Source of the DNA: JAKQDH01 sp029558835
GTDB taxonomy: Bacteria > Planctomycetota > Phycisphaerae > UBA1845
Assembly (NCBI GenBank): GCA_035356615.1
Contig: DAOQSN010000007.1
Span: forward strand, 74,181 to 138,180
Length of the DNA: 64,000 nucleotides
Reading direction: 5' to 3'
Shown here: positions 10,237 to 19,229 of the stretch, piece after piece
How positions within the stretch are numbered: the first letter of the stretch is position 1
Layout of the letters: each line of letters opens with the position of its first letter
Notes under the pieces: generated by a model
Database searches by the model: none
Told to the model about the DNA's origin: nothing
The model's input: the letters and a program-made list of their open reading frames with translations, nothing else
Made by a program: the position numbers and the translations under genes

Positions 10237-10375
10237 TACGTGTTTAGCGTGGGTGCCATGCCCTCACCCGCCGCAGGCGGGGGTGGGCATGGGGTCGGGC
10301 CTAAGAACATGCTTACCCGCGACCGCTGTCGCGGGAAAGCATGGCACCCCGGCGCCCGTCTGCGCTAAACACGTA
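10237..10375. repeat. Composite palindromic element with 13-bp terminal inverted repeats between ddl and ftsQ
   Basis: The ends are TACGTGTTTAGCG (10237-10249) and its exact reverse complement (10363-10375). Inside are two hairpins, one from CCATGCCCTCACCCGCC pairing across GCA with GGCGGGGGTGGGCATGG, and one with CCCGCGAC-CGCT-GTCGCGGG at its core. The second half (10308-10349) recurs in inverted orientation at 41868-41910. CTGCGCTAAACACG repeats directly at 10424-10437, where it contains the ddl stop codon. Confidence 0.75.
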
Positions 10376-10428
10376 CTCTCCCAAGGGCAAGAGGCGTCCC
10401 GCCTGCCTGCGCCAGGCACCTGCCTGCG

Positions 10429-11403
10429 CTAAACACGCGCCAGCGACAACTCCACGATGCGCTGACACAGTCGATCGAACTCAATCCCGACCCGGGCGGC
10501 AGCCTTCGGCAGCAGCGAATGGCTCGTGAACCCCGGAATCGTGTTCACCTCCAGCGCAAACGGCCGACCCGTCGCCTCCTCCACCATCCAATCCACGCGT
10601 GAAAACACCGCGCAGCCGAGTGCCTGGTGCGCGCACACACTCAGCTCCTGCATGCGCCGCAGCAGCTCCTCCGGCAGATCAAAGTCAAACAGGTACTTCG
10701 TCTCATCACTGAGATACTTCGCGTGGTAATCATAGAACTCACGCGCCGGGCGAATCTCACAAACCGGCAGCGCCTGATCACCCAGGATGCCGACGGTAAA
10801 CTCACGCCCGGCGATAAAACGTTCCAGCAGCGCCTCCCCGTACTTGCTGACCAGTTCGCCGACCGTCGCACGTAGCGTCTCCGGCGTCCGGACGATGCAG
10901 GTATCCACGCTGCTGCCGGACGCCACCGGCTTGAGCATGGCCGGCGTGGCGAAACTCGCCACGACCTGCGCCAGGTTGCCCCGGTCCGCGACGGCATACG
11001 GCGGCGTCGGCACACCCGCCCGTTCAAAGCAGCGCTTGGCCTCGACCTTGTTCATCGCCCGCGCCGAGGCCTCCGCGCCCGAGCCGCAATACGGCACGCC
11101 GCGCCGGTCCAGCTCCGCCTGCAACGTCCCATCCTCACCGAACGGGCCGTGCAGGGCGATGAACACGAAATCTCCCGCGTCCTCCAGCGCCGAAAGGTCA
11201 TCCGGCGTGATGTCCCGCAGGCGCACGCGATGCCCGAGGCGAGCGAGCGCCGCATGCACTGCCCGCCCGCTTTCGAGGCTGACCTCGCGCTCGCCCCCGA
11301 TGCCGCCGGCCAGCACGGTGATGCTCAACGGACGCGCGGGCGCAGCCTCGGGTCGATTCGCCGCCGTCCGCACGCTCGTCCGGGCCTGGCCGGGTTTGCC
11401 CAT
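10429..11403 (-). CDS. ddl: D-alanine--D-alanine ligase
   Basis: This 324-residue ATP-grasp enzyme makes the D-Ala-D-Ala dipeptide used by MurF. Visible are LAGGIGGEREVSLESG near the N-terminus, FIALHGPFGEDGTLQ (about 93), GVPYCGSGAEASARAMNK, KPVASGSSVD in the ATP-grasp core, and the Mg-binding FALEVNTIPGFTSHS near the end. An N-terminal extension of about 25 residues precedes the conserved core. It starts 14 bases after murB. Its last codons (GCG CGT GTT TAG) coincide with the end sequence of the adjacent palindromic repeat. Confidence 0.95.
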   Translation of the reverse strand: MGKPGQARTSVRTAANRPEAAPARPLSITVLAGGIGGEREVSLESGRAVHAALARLGHRVRLRDITPDDLSALEDAGDFVFIALHGPFGEDGTLQAELDRRGVPYCGSGAEASARAMNKVEAKRCFERAGVPTPPYAVADRGNLAQVVASFATPAMLKPVASGSSVDTCIVRTPETLRATVGELVSKYGEALLERFIAGREFTVGILGDQALPVCEIRPAREFYDYHAKYLSDETKYLFDFDLPEELLRRMQELSVCAHQALGCAVFSRVDWMVEEATGRPFALEVNTIPGFTSHSLLPKAAARVGIEFDRLCQRIVELSLARV

Positions 11404-11417
11404 CGTCTCTCGCCCCC

Positions 11418-12296
11418 CTACCAGATATCCACTTCCGGTTCCAGCTCAACGCCGAACCGGTCACGCACGGTATCTCGAATGGACTCCATAAGGTCCAGCA
11501 CGTCCCCAGCCGTGGCGTCCTTGTCCGCCACGATGAAGTTGGCATGCCGCGTCGAAACCGCCGCCCCGCCGCGGCGCATGCCTTTCAGTCCCGCTTGGTC
11601 AATGAGCCGGCCCGCGTAATCGCCCGGCGGGTTCTTGAACATGCAGCCCGCGCTGCGATCCGCCAGCGGCTGGGCCGCCACCTTGCGGGCCAGCGCGGCA
11701 TCGAATCGCGCCCGCGACTCGCGCGGATCATCCTCAACCAGCTCCAACCAGGCTGACAACACGATCGCCTCGCCCAGGGCACTGTGCCGGTAGCCGAAGC
11801 CAAGGCGGTCCCGATCCCACGTTTCGACGTGGCCGGCGGGCGCAAGCACGTCGGCCTCACGCACGCGGTCGCCGATCGAGCCGGCCGGACCGCCCGCGTT
11901 CATGCGCACGGCGCCGCCGATCGTACCGGGAATCCCGGCCAGACACTCCAATCCCGCCAGCCCTTCGTAGCTCAGTGATTTCACCAGGGGCATCAGATCG
12001 ACACCGCCGCCCACCCGCACGTTGGTCCCCTCACGCCGAATCCGCCGAAACGCCGGCTGATCCAGCCGCACGACAACGCCGTCGAACCCGTCGTCACGCA
12101 CCAGCACATTCGCCCCAGCGCCGAGCACCTTCACCGGCACGCCGGCCTCGCGCGCCCGGCAGACCACGGCCGCCAAGTCGTCCGCGTCCCGGGGGCGCAC
12201 GAGGTATCGTCCCCGCCCGCCCAAACGGAACCACGTCATGCGACCGATGGGCGCGTCGAGCTCCGTCCTATTGGCAAACTCGTCCCACCAGCTCAT
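11418..12296 (-). CDS. murB: UDP-N-acetylenolpyruvoylglucosamine reductase
   Basis: This 292-residue cytoplasmic flavoenzyme reduces enolpyruvyl-UDP-GlcNAc to UDP-MurNAc. The FAD-binding segments VLGAGANVLVRDDGFDGVVV and CLAGIPGTIGGAVRMNAGG are clear, and the length fits the short type II MurB. The proton-donor position reads SAGCMFKNP, that is Cys where E. coli and B. subtilis have Ser. Start ATG 12296 follows GGAAGGTGG; the longer frame to 12317 would only extend further into murC. It overlaps the murC end by 29 bases, implying coupled translation. Confidence 0.94.
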   Translation of the reverse strand: MSWWDEFANRTELDAPIGRMTWFRLGGRGRYLVRPRDADDLAAVVCRAREAGVPVKVLGAGANVLVRDDGFDGVVVRLDQPAFRRIRREGTNVRVGGGVDLMPLVKSLSYEGLAGLECLAGIPGTIGGAVRMNAGGPAGSIGDRVREADVLAPAGHVETWDRDRLGFGYRHSALGEAIVLSAWLELVEDDPRESRARFDAALARKVAAQPLADRSAGCMFKNPPGDYAGRLIDQAGLKGMRRGGAAVSTRHANFIVADKDATAGDVLDLMESIRDTVRDRFGVELEPEVDIW

Positions 12297-13698
12297 CCGC
12301 CACCTTCCACACGTCACCCGCCCCCATCGTCAGCACCAGGTCCCCTTCCGTCACATGCGTGGCTACGTGCTCGGCGGCCGCGGCCAGGGTGGGCAGGTGC
12401 CGGGCGTGTCCCCCGCGCTCGGCAATGCGGTGGACGAGCTCGGCCGAGCCGACCCCCGCCATCGCCTCCGCCGTCTCGCGCGCCCCGTACACGTCGGGCA
12501 CGATCACCTCGTCGGCCTGGCTGAACGCACCGGCAAACTCCTCGAGCAGATGCCGCGTGCGCGAGTACTGGTGCGGCTGGAAGACCACCCAGGTACGCCG
12601 CGGCTCATAACGCGAACGCACCGCCTCGATCGTCAGACGGATTTCCGTGGGATGGTGGGCGTAGTCATCGACGACCGTAATCCCGTGCCCCTGCCCCCGC
12701 ATCGTCAGCCGGCGACCCACGCCGTGAAACTCCGGCACTGCCGCCGCGACGGCCTCCACATTCGCCCCCGCGTCATTGGCGAGGGCAATGGCCGCCAGGG
12801 CATTCGCCACGTTGTAGCGCCCGGGAAGAGCCAGCGAGGTCGTCAACACGTAGTCCCCGCCGTGCATCACGTCGAACCGGTAGCAACCGCGCGTGCACAC
12901 CAGGTTGACCGCCCGCCAGTCGGCGTGCTCCCCGAAGCCGAAGGTCGCCACGCGCGACGCGGCCGACCGCCCTACCTCCACCGCCCAAGCGTCATGCGCG
13001 TAGCAGACCAGCAGTCCGTCGGGCGCGACCTGGCTCGCGAACGCCCGGAACGCGTCCACGATCTCCGCGAAGCTGCCGTAGCAGTCGAAGTGGTCCGGCT
13101 CGACGTTGAGCACGGCCCCGTAGCGCGGGTTCAGGTGCAGGAATGACCGATCGTACTCGCACGCCTCGACGATCAGGTACGGATCAGCACCCAGCCCGCC
13201 GTTCCCCCCAAGCTGGTCGGCACAGGCGCCTACCACGTAGGAGGCCTGCACCCCGCCGGCGCGGAATAGGTGCGTTGCCAGGGCTGTCGTCGTGCTCTTG
13301 CCGTGCGTGCCCGCGATGGCCACCCCCGCCCGGTCCTCCATCAGCAGGCCCAGCAGCTTGGCATACTTGATCAGCGGGACGCCCAGCTCCCGCGCGCGTT
13401 GACACTCGGGATTGCCGTCGGGCACGGCCGCACTACGGACCACGAGCCGGACGTCCGGCGTCACCTGCTCCGCCCGGTGCCCGATGGCCACCCGGATGCC
13501 GCGCGCGGTGAGCCGACCGACACCCTCGAAAGGCTGCATGTCGGAGCCGGAGACGACGGCACCGGCCTCCGCCAGCAGGCAGGCAGCCCCGTTCATCCCG
13601 CAGCCGCCGACGCCCACCATGTGCACGCGCAGACCGGCCCAGCGCCCCACCGGCACCTGCTCCCTCAGCATCGTGGGCGCGCCCATCGACTCGGACAT
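12268..13698 (-). CDS. murC: UDP-N-acetylmuramate--L-alanine ligase
   Basis: This 476-residue cytoplasmic Mur ligase adds L-Ala to UDP-MurNAc. The N-terminal UDP-binding Rossmann motif VHMVGVGGCGMNG is at about 26, the P-loop AGTHGKSTTTA at about 125, then the central ATPase domain and the C-terminal domain with HHPTEIRLT and FQPHQYSRT. AGGAAGGA lies 9 bases before ATG 13698. It follows murG after 94 bases and overlaps murB at the 3' end. Length and motifs are all as expected. Confidence 0.96.
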   Translation of the reverse strand: MSESMGAPTMLREQVPVGRWAGLRVHMVGVGGCGMNGAACLLAEAGAVVSGSDMQPFEGVGRLTARGIRVAIGHRAEQVTPDVRLVVRSAAVPDGNPECQRARELGVPLIKYAKLLGLLMEDRAGVAIAGTHGKSTTTALATHLFRAGGVQASYVVGACADQLGGNGGLGADPYLIVEACEYDRSFLHLNPRYGAVLNVEPDHFDCYGSFAEIVDAFRAFASQVAPDGLLVCYAHDAWAVEVGRSAASRVATFGFGEHADWRAVNLVCTRGCYRFDVMHGGDYVLTTSLALPGRYNVANALAAIALANDAGANVEAVAAAVPEFHGVGRRLTMRGQGHGITVVDDYAHHPTEIRLTIEAVRSRYEPRRTWVVFQPHQYSRTRHLLEEFAGAFSQADEVIVPDVYGARETAEAMAGVGSAELVHRIAERGGHARHLPTLAAAAEHVATHVTEGDLVLTMGAGDVWKVADELVGRVCQ

Positions 13699-13792
13699 GG
13701 ACGGATCCTTCCTGCTAATCGTGAGGCTTCGGCCCTCCGGGCTTTGACCGCTCCTTTGTACCCCGGGCGCCGCGGATAGTATATCGGGAAAC

Positions 13793-14959
13793 TCAATAAC
13801 TCGCCTGCACGGATTCGCACGACACGCCCCGCGCCAGCATCAGCACACGGTCGGCGATCCTCCCGGCCGCGTCCGCACATCCCATTCGCCGCGCCGCCCC
13901 TGTCAGCGTTTCCAGCATCTGATCGTCAGTCATCAACTCGTCCAGCACGGCACCGAGCGCCGGACCGTTCTGCTCCACGTGCGTCGTATCCGCCACGATC
14001 CGCGCCGCCCCCCGCCGCTCCAGGCACCGGGCGTTGGCAAGCTGATGCATATCACGGTGAAACGGATACGGCATCAGCACTGACGCCCTCCCCACGGCCG
14101 TGATCTCCGCCAGCGTCGAGGCTCCAGCCCGCGACAGCACCAAGTCCGCGGCCGCCAGCGCCGCCGGCATCGCTTCCGTGTACGACAGCACCCGCGCGGG
14201 CAGCCGCCGCCCCTGGTAGGCGGCCGCCACCCGTTCGTAGTCCAGCTTCCCAGTCAGGTGCAAGACCTGCCAACCCCCGTGCTGCTCCAGGCGGTCGAGG
14301 TTCGCCACCAACGCGTCATTCAGCGTGCGCGCGCCCTGCGAAGCACCCGTGGCCAGCAGCGTCCGACGTGCCGGATCGAGGTCAAAGTGCCGGACACCGG
14401 CCGCTCGGTCCGGCGTCCCGAACCCCGGCCGGATCGCGCAGCCCAACGCCTCCAGCCGCGTGCCGCGGGGGAAGTGTCGAATACTGTCTTCCCACTGGAC
14501 AAAGACGGCATCCATCCGTCGGGCGAGAAACCGGTTGGCCCGGCCGGGGATTGCGTCGGGGTTGAGAAGGGCTGCCGGAATGCCCGCCCGCAGCGCCTCC
14601 AGAACCGCAGGAACCGAGGCCAACCCCCCCGTTCCCAGTACCAACATCGGCCGCTGCCGCTCAAACCACGCCCTCGCCTGCCGGCGCGCCCGTGACAGGC
14701 CTCGCAGGATGCCCGGCCAACGCCATGGCGCAGGGTGCAATGGCGGAAGCGATTGACGCACCAGCGTACACGCCTCGCGGCCACCAAGAATCTGCTCGTC
14801 AATCGCCCGGTCCGTCGCGAAGAAGACGAACCGCAACTGCGCCAGTCGCTCACGCAGCACTTCCGCGACCGCAAGCGCGGGGTACAGGTGTCCACCCGTG
14901 CCGCCGCCCGCCACGGCAACTACCGGATCCCGCACGTCCGTCGCAGTGCCCGCCGACAT
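13793..14959 (-). CDS. murG: UDP-GlcNAc:undecaprenyl-PP-MurNAc-pentapeptide GlcNAc transferase
   Basis: This 388-residue GT28 glycosyltransferase makes lipid II from lipid I at the inner face of the membrane. The N-terminal glycine loop GGGTGGHLYPALAVAE is at about 17, a second Gly-rich segment (ATGASQGARTLND) opens the C-terminal half, and LSRAGASTLAEITAVG with PYPFHRDMHQ marks the UDP-GlcNAc site. Start ATG 14959 has GGGAAG upstream; a GTG at 15010 in the same frame has no ribosome binding site. It lies between ftsW and murC as in canonical clusters. Confidence 0.95.
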   Translation of the reverse strand: MSAGTATDVRDPVVAVAGGGTGGHLYPALAVAEVLRERLAQLRFVFFATDRAIDEQILGGREACTLVRQSLPPLHPAPWRWPGILRGLSRARRQARAWFERQRPMLVLGTGGLASVPAVLEALRAGIPAALLNPDAIPGRANRFLARRMDAVFVQWEDSIRHFPRGTRLEALGCAIRPGFGTPDRAAGVRHFDLDPARRTLLATGASQGARTLNDALVANLDRLEQHGGWQVLHLTGKLDYERVAAAYQGRRLPARVLSYTEAMPAALAAADLVLSRAGASTLAEITAVGRASVLMPYPFHRDMHQLANARCLERRGAARIVADTTHVEQNGPALGAVLDELMTDDQMLETLTGAARRMGCADAAGRIADRVLMLARGVSCESVQASY

Positions 14960-15059
14960 CGTCTTCCCGTCCGTGCTGATTCGCGGCACGTTCGTGCGCG
15001 GCACAGCCACCTAGGCGGTACCGCAACAGCCTCACGAGCGTGGGACCACGCACACTCGG

Positions 15060-16322
15060 TTAGTCATCCGCCGTGCGCGTGCTCACCACCGGGTCGCGAG
15101 CACGCGCCGCCAACCCCGCCAGGAGTCCGAACGCGACCGCGAACGTCAGCACTCCACTCCCCCCGGCCGACACCAATGGCAGCGAAATCCCCTTCGTGGG
15201 CGCCGCCGCACTAACGACCGCGATGTGCATGGCCGCTTGCAGCCCAATCGTCACCGTAACACCGAACGCCAGCAGCCGCTCAAACCGAGACCGAGCGTGT
15301 TGCACCACGCGCATGCCGAAGTAAACAAGCGCCGCATACAGCCCGACAACCGCCAAGGCCCCTACGAGCCCCGTTTCTTCACAAATTACAGAATAAATGA
15401 AATCCGTGCGGCTCTCTGGAACGTAGCCGTACTTCTGCACGCCGGCCCCGAGCCCCATCCCTGCCACACCGCCGGACGCAATCGTCACCAACGACTGCGT
15501 GGCGTGGTACGCAGCGCCTTGGGGATCTGCCTCCGGGTTGGCAAAGGCCGTCAGCCGCGCCACCCGGTACGGCGCCATCTTCACGAGGCCGATCGCGCCG
15601 GCCATGCCCAGCAGAGCCAGCACGGCCAGATAGCGCCAGCGACAGCCCGCCACCAGCAGCATCATTGCCCCAACCGTCCCGATCAGGGCTGCGGTGCCGA
15701 AGTCCTCGATCCCGACCAAGGCCACACTCGCCCCGATGAACAGCGAACCGGGGACGAAGCCCGACCAGAAGCCGCGCGGATCATGGCGTCGCCGCCCAAA
15801 CCAGCCTGCCAAGGCACCCGCGAGCGCCAGCTTCGCCAGCTCGGAGGGCTGAAAACGAAACCCCCAGGAGGCCGGGCCCACGGGCAGCCACCGCTGCGAC
15901 CCATGCCGCGCATGCCCGATGCCCGGCACCAGCGTGATCACCAGCACGGCCGCCACCAATGCGAACACCACGAAGGGGAGCACCCGGCGTGTGGGTCGCC
16001 ACGAGACTACCGCGGGCGTGAGCCTGGCCGTCGCTACCATGAGCCCCAGCCCGAACAGAGCGAAGATCACCTGCCGCCCGAACGGCGTGAGCCACCAGCG
16101 CGGCCCGAACAGCGAGTGATCGAGCGACGCGCTCGTCGAGGCAACCATGACGACACCGATCGCCATGAGCGCGCAGGCGATGAGCATGATGGGGCTCGAC
16201 GTGCCGGCCCCGATCGCCGCGGCCGCGCTTCGCGCCGAGGCCGCACCGGAGGCAGCGCCGACCACAGCCCCATCCTCATCCGCGTCCATCGCCCGATCAC
16301 CGCCACGGACCAGTTGCGTCAT
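15060..16322 (-). CDS. ftsW: Lipid II polymerase / cell division protein FtsW (SEDS family)
   Basis: This 420-residue SEDS protein has about 10 membrane helices. The characteristic loop PESRTDFIYSVICEETG and the helix start LPLVSAGGSG are present. An N-terminal cytoplasmic region of about 40 residues, Ala/Gly-rich (GAASGAASARSAAAAIG), precedes the first helix. Start ATG 16322 has GGTGGGGGG upstream; the frame remains open further 5' only because it runs through a dispersed repeat, and that extension is not protein-like. FtsW polymerises lipid II together with a class B PBP; no ftsI is present in the window. Confidence 0.94.
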   Translation of the reverse strand: MTQLVRGGDRAMDADEDGAVVGAASGAASARSAAAAIGAGTSSPIMLIACALMAIGVVMVASTSASLDHSLFGPRWWLTPFGRQVIFALFGLGLMVATARLTPAVVSWRPTRRVLPFVVFALVAAVLVITLVPGIGHARHGSQRWLPVGPASWGFRFQPSELAKLALAGALAGWFGRRRHDPRGFWSGFVPGSLFIGASVALVGIEDFGTAALIGTVGAMMLLVAGCRWRYLAVLALLGMAGAIGLVKMAPYRVARLTAFANPEADPQGAAYHATQSLVTIASGGVAGMGLGAGVQKYGYVPESRTDFIYSVICEETGLVGALAVVGLYAALVYFGMRVVQHARSRFERLLAFGVTVTIGLQAAMHIAVVSAAAPTKGISLPLVSAGGSGVLTFAVAFGLLAGLAARARDPVVSTRTADD

Positions 16323-16353
16323 CCTATGCCCCCCACCAAGTAGCCCCACGCAA

Positions 16354-16502
16354 CGGGGAGACCGACAGTTGAGACAGAGTGGCATGGCCAAGCGCAGCGC
16401 CGCCATGCTCTCCCCTGGGCGAGCGGGTGGCTGCTCGCACGGCATGCCGGCGCCTTCGGCTTGGGCATGCCACCCCGCTGGTTTCCCATCTGCGCGGTCC
16501 CA
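16354..16502. repeat. Dispersed inverted-repeat element (GGTGGCATG family), copy A, upstream of ftsW
   Basis: Core 16378-16474: AGTGGCATGGCCAAG ... CTTGGGCATGCCACC, near-perfect inverted ends. Similarity to the copies at 34031-34136 and 37683-37785 extends outward (GGTTTCCC..GCGCGGTCC on the right, GGGGAGACCGACAG on the left). The core begins 56 bases from the ftsW start codon. Confidence 0.8.
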
Positions 16503-16508
16503 TAGAGC

Positions 16509-17651
16509 TCAACGCAGCTTGATGGTCGCCAGGGCGCACCCGGCGAACAGCGCCGCCAGCAGCCAGAACCGCACCACCGTTTGAGGCTCACTCCAGCCGC
16601 CCAGGTGGAAATGATGATGCAGCGGCGAGCAGCGGAAGATGCGTTTGCCGCCGCTGAACTTGTAGTATCCCACCTGGATGATGACCGAGATCGCCTCCAC
16701 GACAAACACCCCGCCGGCAATAAGTAGCATCAACTCCTGCCGGGTGACGATCGCGACGAACCCGATAAGCCCGCCCAGCGGCAAGGAACCCGTGTCCCCC
16801 ATGAACACCCGCGCCGGGTGGCAGTTGTACCACAGGAACCCGAGGCACGAACCCAGTATCGCCCCGCAGAGGATCACCAGCTCGCCCCCGCGCGGCACGT
16901 ACGGAAAGAGCAGTTTGTGGGCAAGCCCCTCGGTGCCCCCGATGTGCGCCAGGATGGCGAACACCAGCGCGCACAAGGCCACGCACCCGGACGCCAGCCC
17001 GTCCATCCCGTCGGTCAGATTGACGGCGTTGGACGACGCGGTCATCACGATGACCGTCACGGCCATGAACGCCAGCGCTCCGAGTTGGAGCCCCGCCTTG
17101 TAGAACGGTACCGACAACACGCGGTACGCCGGCACCGTGCCCGCCTCCACCAGCGGACTGAGCTGGATGTAGTTGCTCTGGCCGTGGCGGAAGATGTAGT
17201 AACCCAGCACCACGCCGAGGCCCATCTGGAAGAGCAGCTTCTCGTAGCCCTTCAGGCCGACGCGGGATCCCGTTCGGCGCCCGGCCGTCAGCTTCAGCCA
17301 GTCATCCACCAGCCCCAGGGCCCCGAGCCACACCAGGCATACCAAGCTCATGCGGATGTAGAAGTTGCTCAGGTCGGCAAGCAGCAGGACGGCCAGCCCG
17401 ATGGCCCCGAGGATCAGCGCCCCGCCCATCGTCGGGACGTTGGTCTTGTCACGCGTGAGCTCGTTGAGCGTGGCGTGGTCGAACTCCGGCCGGTCGCCGA
17501 CCTTGTAGCGAATGAGCTGGCGGATGACGCGCGGGGCCACAACCAACACGAGCAGGAAGCAGAACAGCGCCGCGGCCGTCGCGCGAAACAGGGGATTCTC
17601 GTAGGCGTAATGCCGTCCGGCGAACAGCTCTTGCAGGAGATGATAGAGCAC
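16509..17651 (-). CDS. mraY: Phospho-N-acetylmuramoyl-pentapeptide-transferase
   Basis: This 380-residue membrane enzyme makes lipid I from UDP-MurNAc-pentapeptide and undecaprenyl phosphate. It has about 10 helices and all the usual cytoplasmic-loop motifs: DKTNVPTMGG (about 82), the Asp pair in LVDDWLKLTAGRR, NLTDGMDGLASG, and the His motif PLHHHFHLGGWSE near the C-terminus. The GTG start at 17651 has GGGAGATC upstream; the longer frame reaches 17699 without a ribosome binding site. It lies between murF and ftsW. murD, normally its neighbour, is elsewhere at 22.7 kb. Confidence 0.95.
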   Translation of the reverse strand: MLYHLLQELFAGRHYAYENPLFRATAAALFCFLLVLVVAPRVIRQLIRYKVGDRPEFDHATLNELTRDKTNVPTMGGALILGAIGLAVLLLADLSNFYIRMSLVCLVWLGALGLVDDWLKLTAGRRTGSRVGLKGYEKLLFQMGLGVVLGYYIFRHGQSNYIQLSPLVEAGTVPAYRVLSVPFYKAGLQLGALAFMAVTVIVMTASSNAVNLTDGMDGLASGCVALCALVFAILAHIGGTEGLAHKLLFPYVPRGGELVILCGAILGSCLGFLWYNCHPARVFMGDTGSLPLGGLIGFVAIVTRQELMLLIAGGVFVVEAISVIIQVGYYKFSGGKRIFRCSPLHHHFHLGGWSEPQTVVRFWLLAALFAGCALATIKLR

Positions 17652-17822
17652 GCGGCATGATCTCCCGAACAAGCACCCGCTACAGCGTCGCCGGTACACC
17701 CCCCGTCCATGGCGGGTGGAAGTCGGGGGCTAACTGGCCCGAAGAATCGGAGTTCCCGCGCTCGCCCTCACCCTGCCCTCTCCCGGGGGGAGAGGGGTGC
17801 CAGCGGGTGACGCCAGCGAAGC

Positions 17823-19229
17823 TCAGGCGACCGCGGCCGGGGCGGGAATGTGGGTCTCCAGCCGCCGCACGAGGCGATCCAGCTCCATGCCCCGTGAGCC
17901 CTTGATCCACACCACGTGCTCCTCGCCCATCAACGTCGCCAGGGCCGCCAACGCACGCTCCTGATCTTCACAGACAAGGACCCGCGTGGACCCCGTTTCC
18001 CCGTGCAGGGAGCGCGCCGCCTGCACCGAAACGGGTCCCACCACGATGAGGGTCTCGATTCCCGCAGCGGCGACGGCCTCCACCACCCGACGGTGGTACT
18101 GGCCGGCGGTCGGCCCCAGTTCGAGCATATCGCCCATGACGAACACTCGCCGCCCGGCCGGGGCACGCTGCAAGGCCGCCACCGCGGCCAGCATGCTCGG
18201 CGGGTTGGCGTTGTAGGTGTCGTCCACGACCGTAACCCGGCCGACCGTGAAGCGGCGGGTTCGCCCGGCCGGCGGGGAGAACGTGCGGAGCCGCTCGACG
18301 ATCTCCTCCGGCGCCAGGCCGAACCACCGCCCGACGGCAAACGCGGCGGCCGCGTTGGCGGCATGGTGCGGACCGGGCATCGGCAGCCGCACGGTATAGC
18401 GTCCATCCAGGATGAACGTCGTCTCGTCGATGCTGCCGGCTACGTCTGTAATCCTCAGGCGTGCCTCCGGCGCCAGGCCGACCGTCACCAGACGCCCGTT
18501 GAACGTCCAGGGCAGGTGCGGGCGGATCTCGCGTCGGTCAATGTTAATCACGGCGAAGCCGTGGTCGCGTACGTGGGTCAGCAGGGAAGCCTTCTCGGCC
18601 GCGATCGCGCGGATGTCGCCCAAGCCCTCCAGGTGGGCCTCGCCAATCGACGTAATGACACCGACGTGCGGCTTGACCATGGCCGCCAGCGACGCCACCT
18701 CGCCGGGGGCGTTCGTCCCGATCTCGACGATCAGGTAGCGGTCGTCCGCCCCCGCGGAGAGGAGCGTCAGGGGGACGCCGAGGTGGTTGTTGAAGCTGCG
18801 CGGAGCGCTACGGCCCCTGAGCGTGGGCGCCAGGATGTGGTCGATCATGCGCTTGGTGGTGGTCTTGCCGTTGCTACCGGTGACGGCGATCAGCACGGTC
18901 GAGGCCGGCATGACGCTCCGCCGGTAGAAGACGGCAAGCTGCCCCAGAGCGGCCACGGCGTCGGGCACCACGAGCCGGGGCACCAACCGTCCCGGCGCTT
19001 CGACGGGCCCGCTGCCGCGCTCGACGAGACAGGCGACAGCCCCGCGCCGCGCCGCCTCCTCGACGAACTGGTGCCCGTCGAACGTCTTGCCCGACAGGGC
19101 CACAAACAAATCGCCCGACTCGACCACCCGGGAGTCCGTAACCACGCGCTGGACCTGCACCGGTTCGATGCCGGCCGGCAGGGGTGCCCCCATGGCCACC
19201 GCCGCCTCATCGAGCAACATGGGAATCAT
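17823..19229 (-). CDS. murF: UDP-MurNAc-tripeptide--D-alanyl-D-alanine ligase
   Basis: This 468-residue cytoplasmic Mur ligase joins D-Ala-D-Ala to UDP-MurNAc-tripeptide. The P-loop is GSNGKTTTKRM (about 120), followed by EIGTNAPGEVASLA and DTYNANPPSMLAA, which is diagnostic of MurF. Start ATG 19229 overlaps the murE stop as ATGA (19226-19229), a classic translational-coupling junction; the longer frame to 19265 is rejected for that reason. A 171-base gap follows before mraY. Confidence 0.96.
   Translation of the reverse strand: MIPMLLDEAAVAMGAPLPAGIEPVQVQRVVTDSRVVESGDLFVALSGKTFDGHQFVEEAARRGAVACLVERGSGPVEAPGRLVPRLVVPDAVAALGQLAVFYRRSVMPASTVLIAVTGSNGKTTTKRMIDHILAPTLRGRSAPRSFNNHLGVPLTLLSAGADDRYLIVEIGTNAPGEVASLAAMVKPHVGVITSIGEAHLEGLGDIRAIAAEKASLLTHVRDHGFAVINIDRREIRPHLPWTFNGRLVTVGLAPEARLRITDVAGSIDETTFILDGRYTVRLPMPGPHHAANAAAAFAVGRWFGLAPEEIVERLRTFSPPAGRTRRFTVGRVTVVDDTYNANPPSMLAAVAALQRAPAGRRVFVMGDMLELGPTAGQYHRRVVEAVAAAGIETLIVVGPVSVQAARSLHGETGSTRVLVCEDQERALAALATLMGEEHVVWIKGSRGMELDRLVRRLETHIPAPAAVA

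Noticed and set aside
16323..16445. N-terminal extension of ftsW through the repeat
   Set aside because: The extension encodes translated repeat sequence (GESMAALRLAMP), which also appears in the open frames upstream of citDE and, in similar form, the aconitase-like gene; real starts with ribosome binding sites lie downstream.
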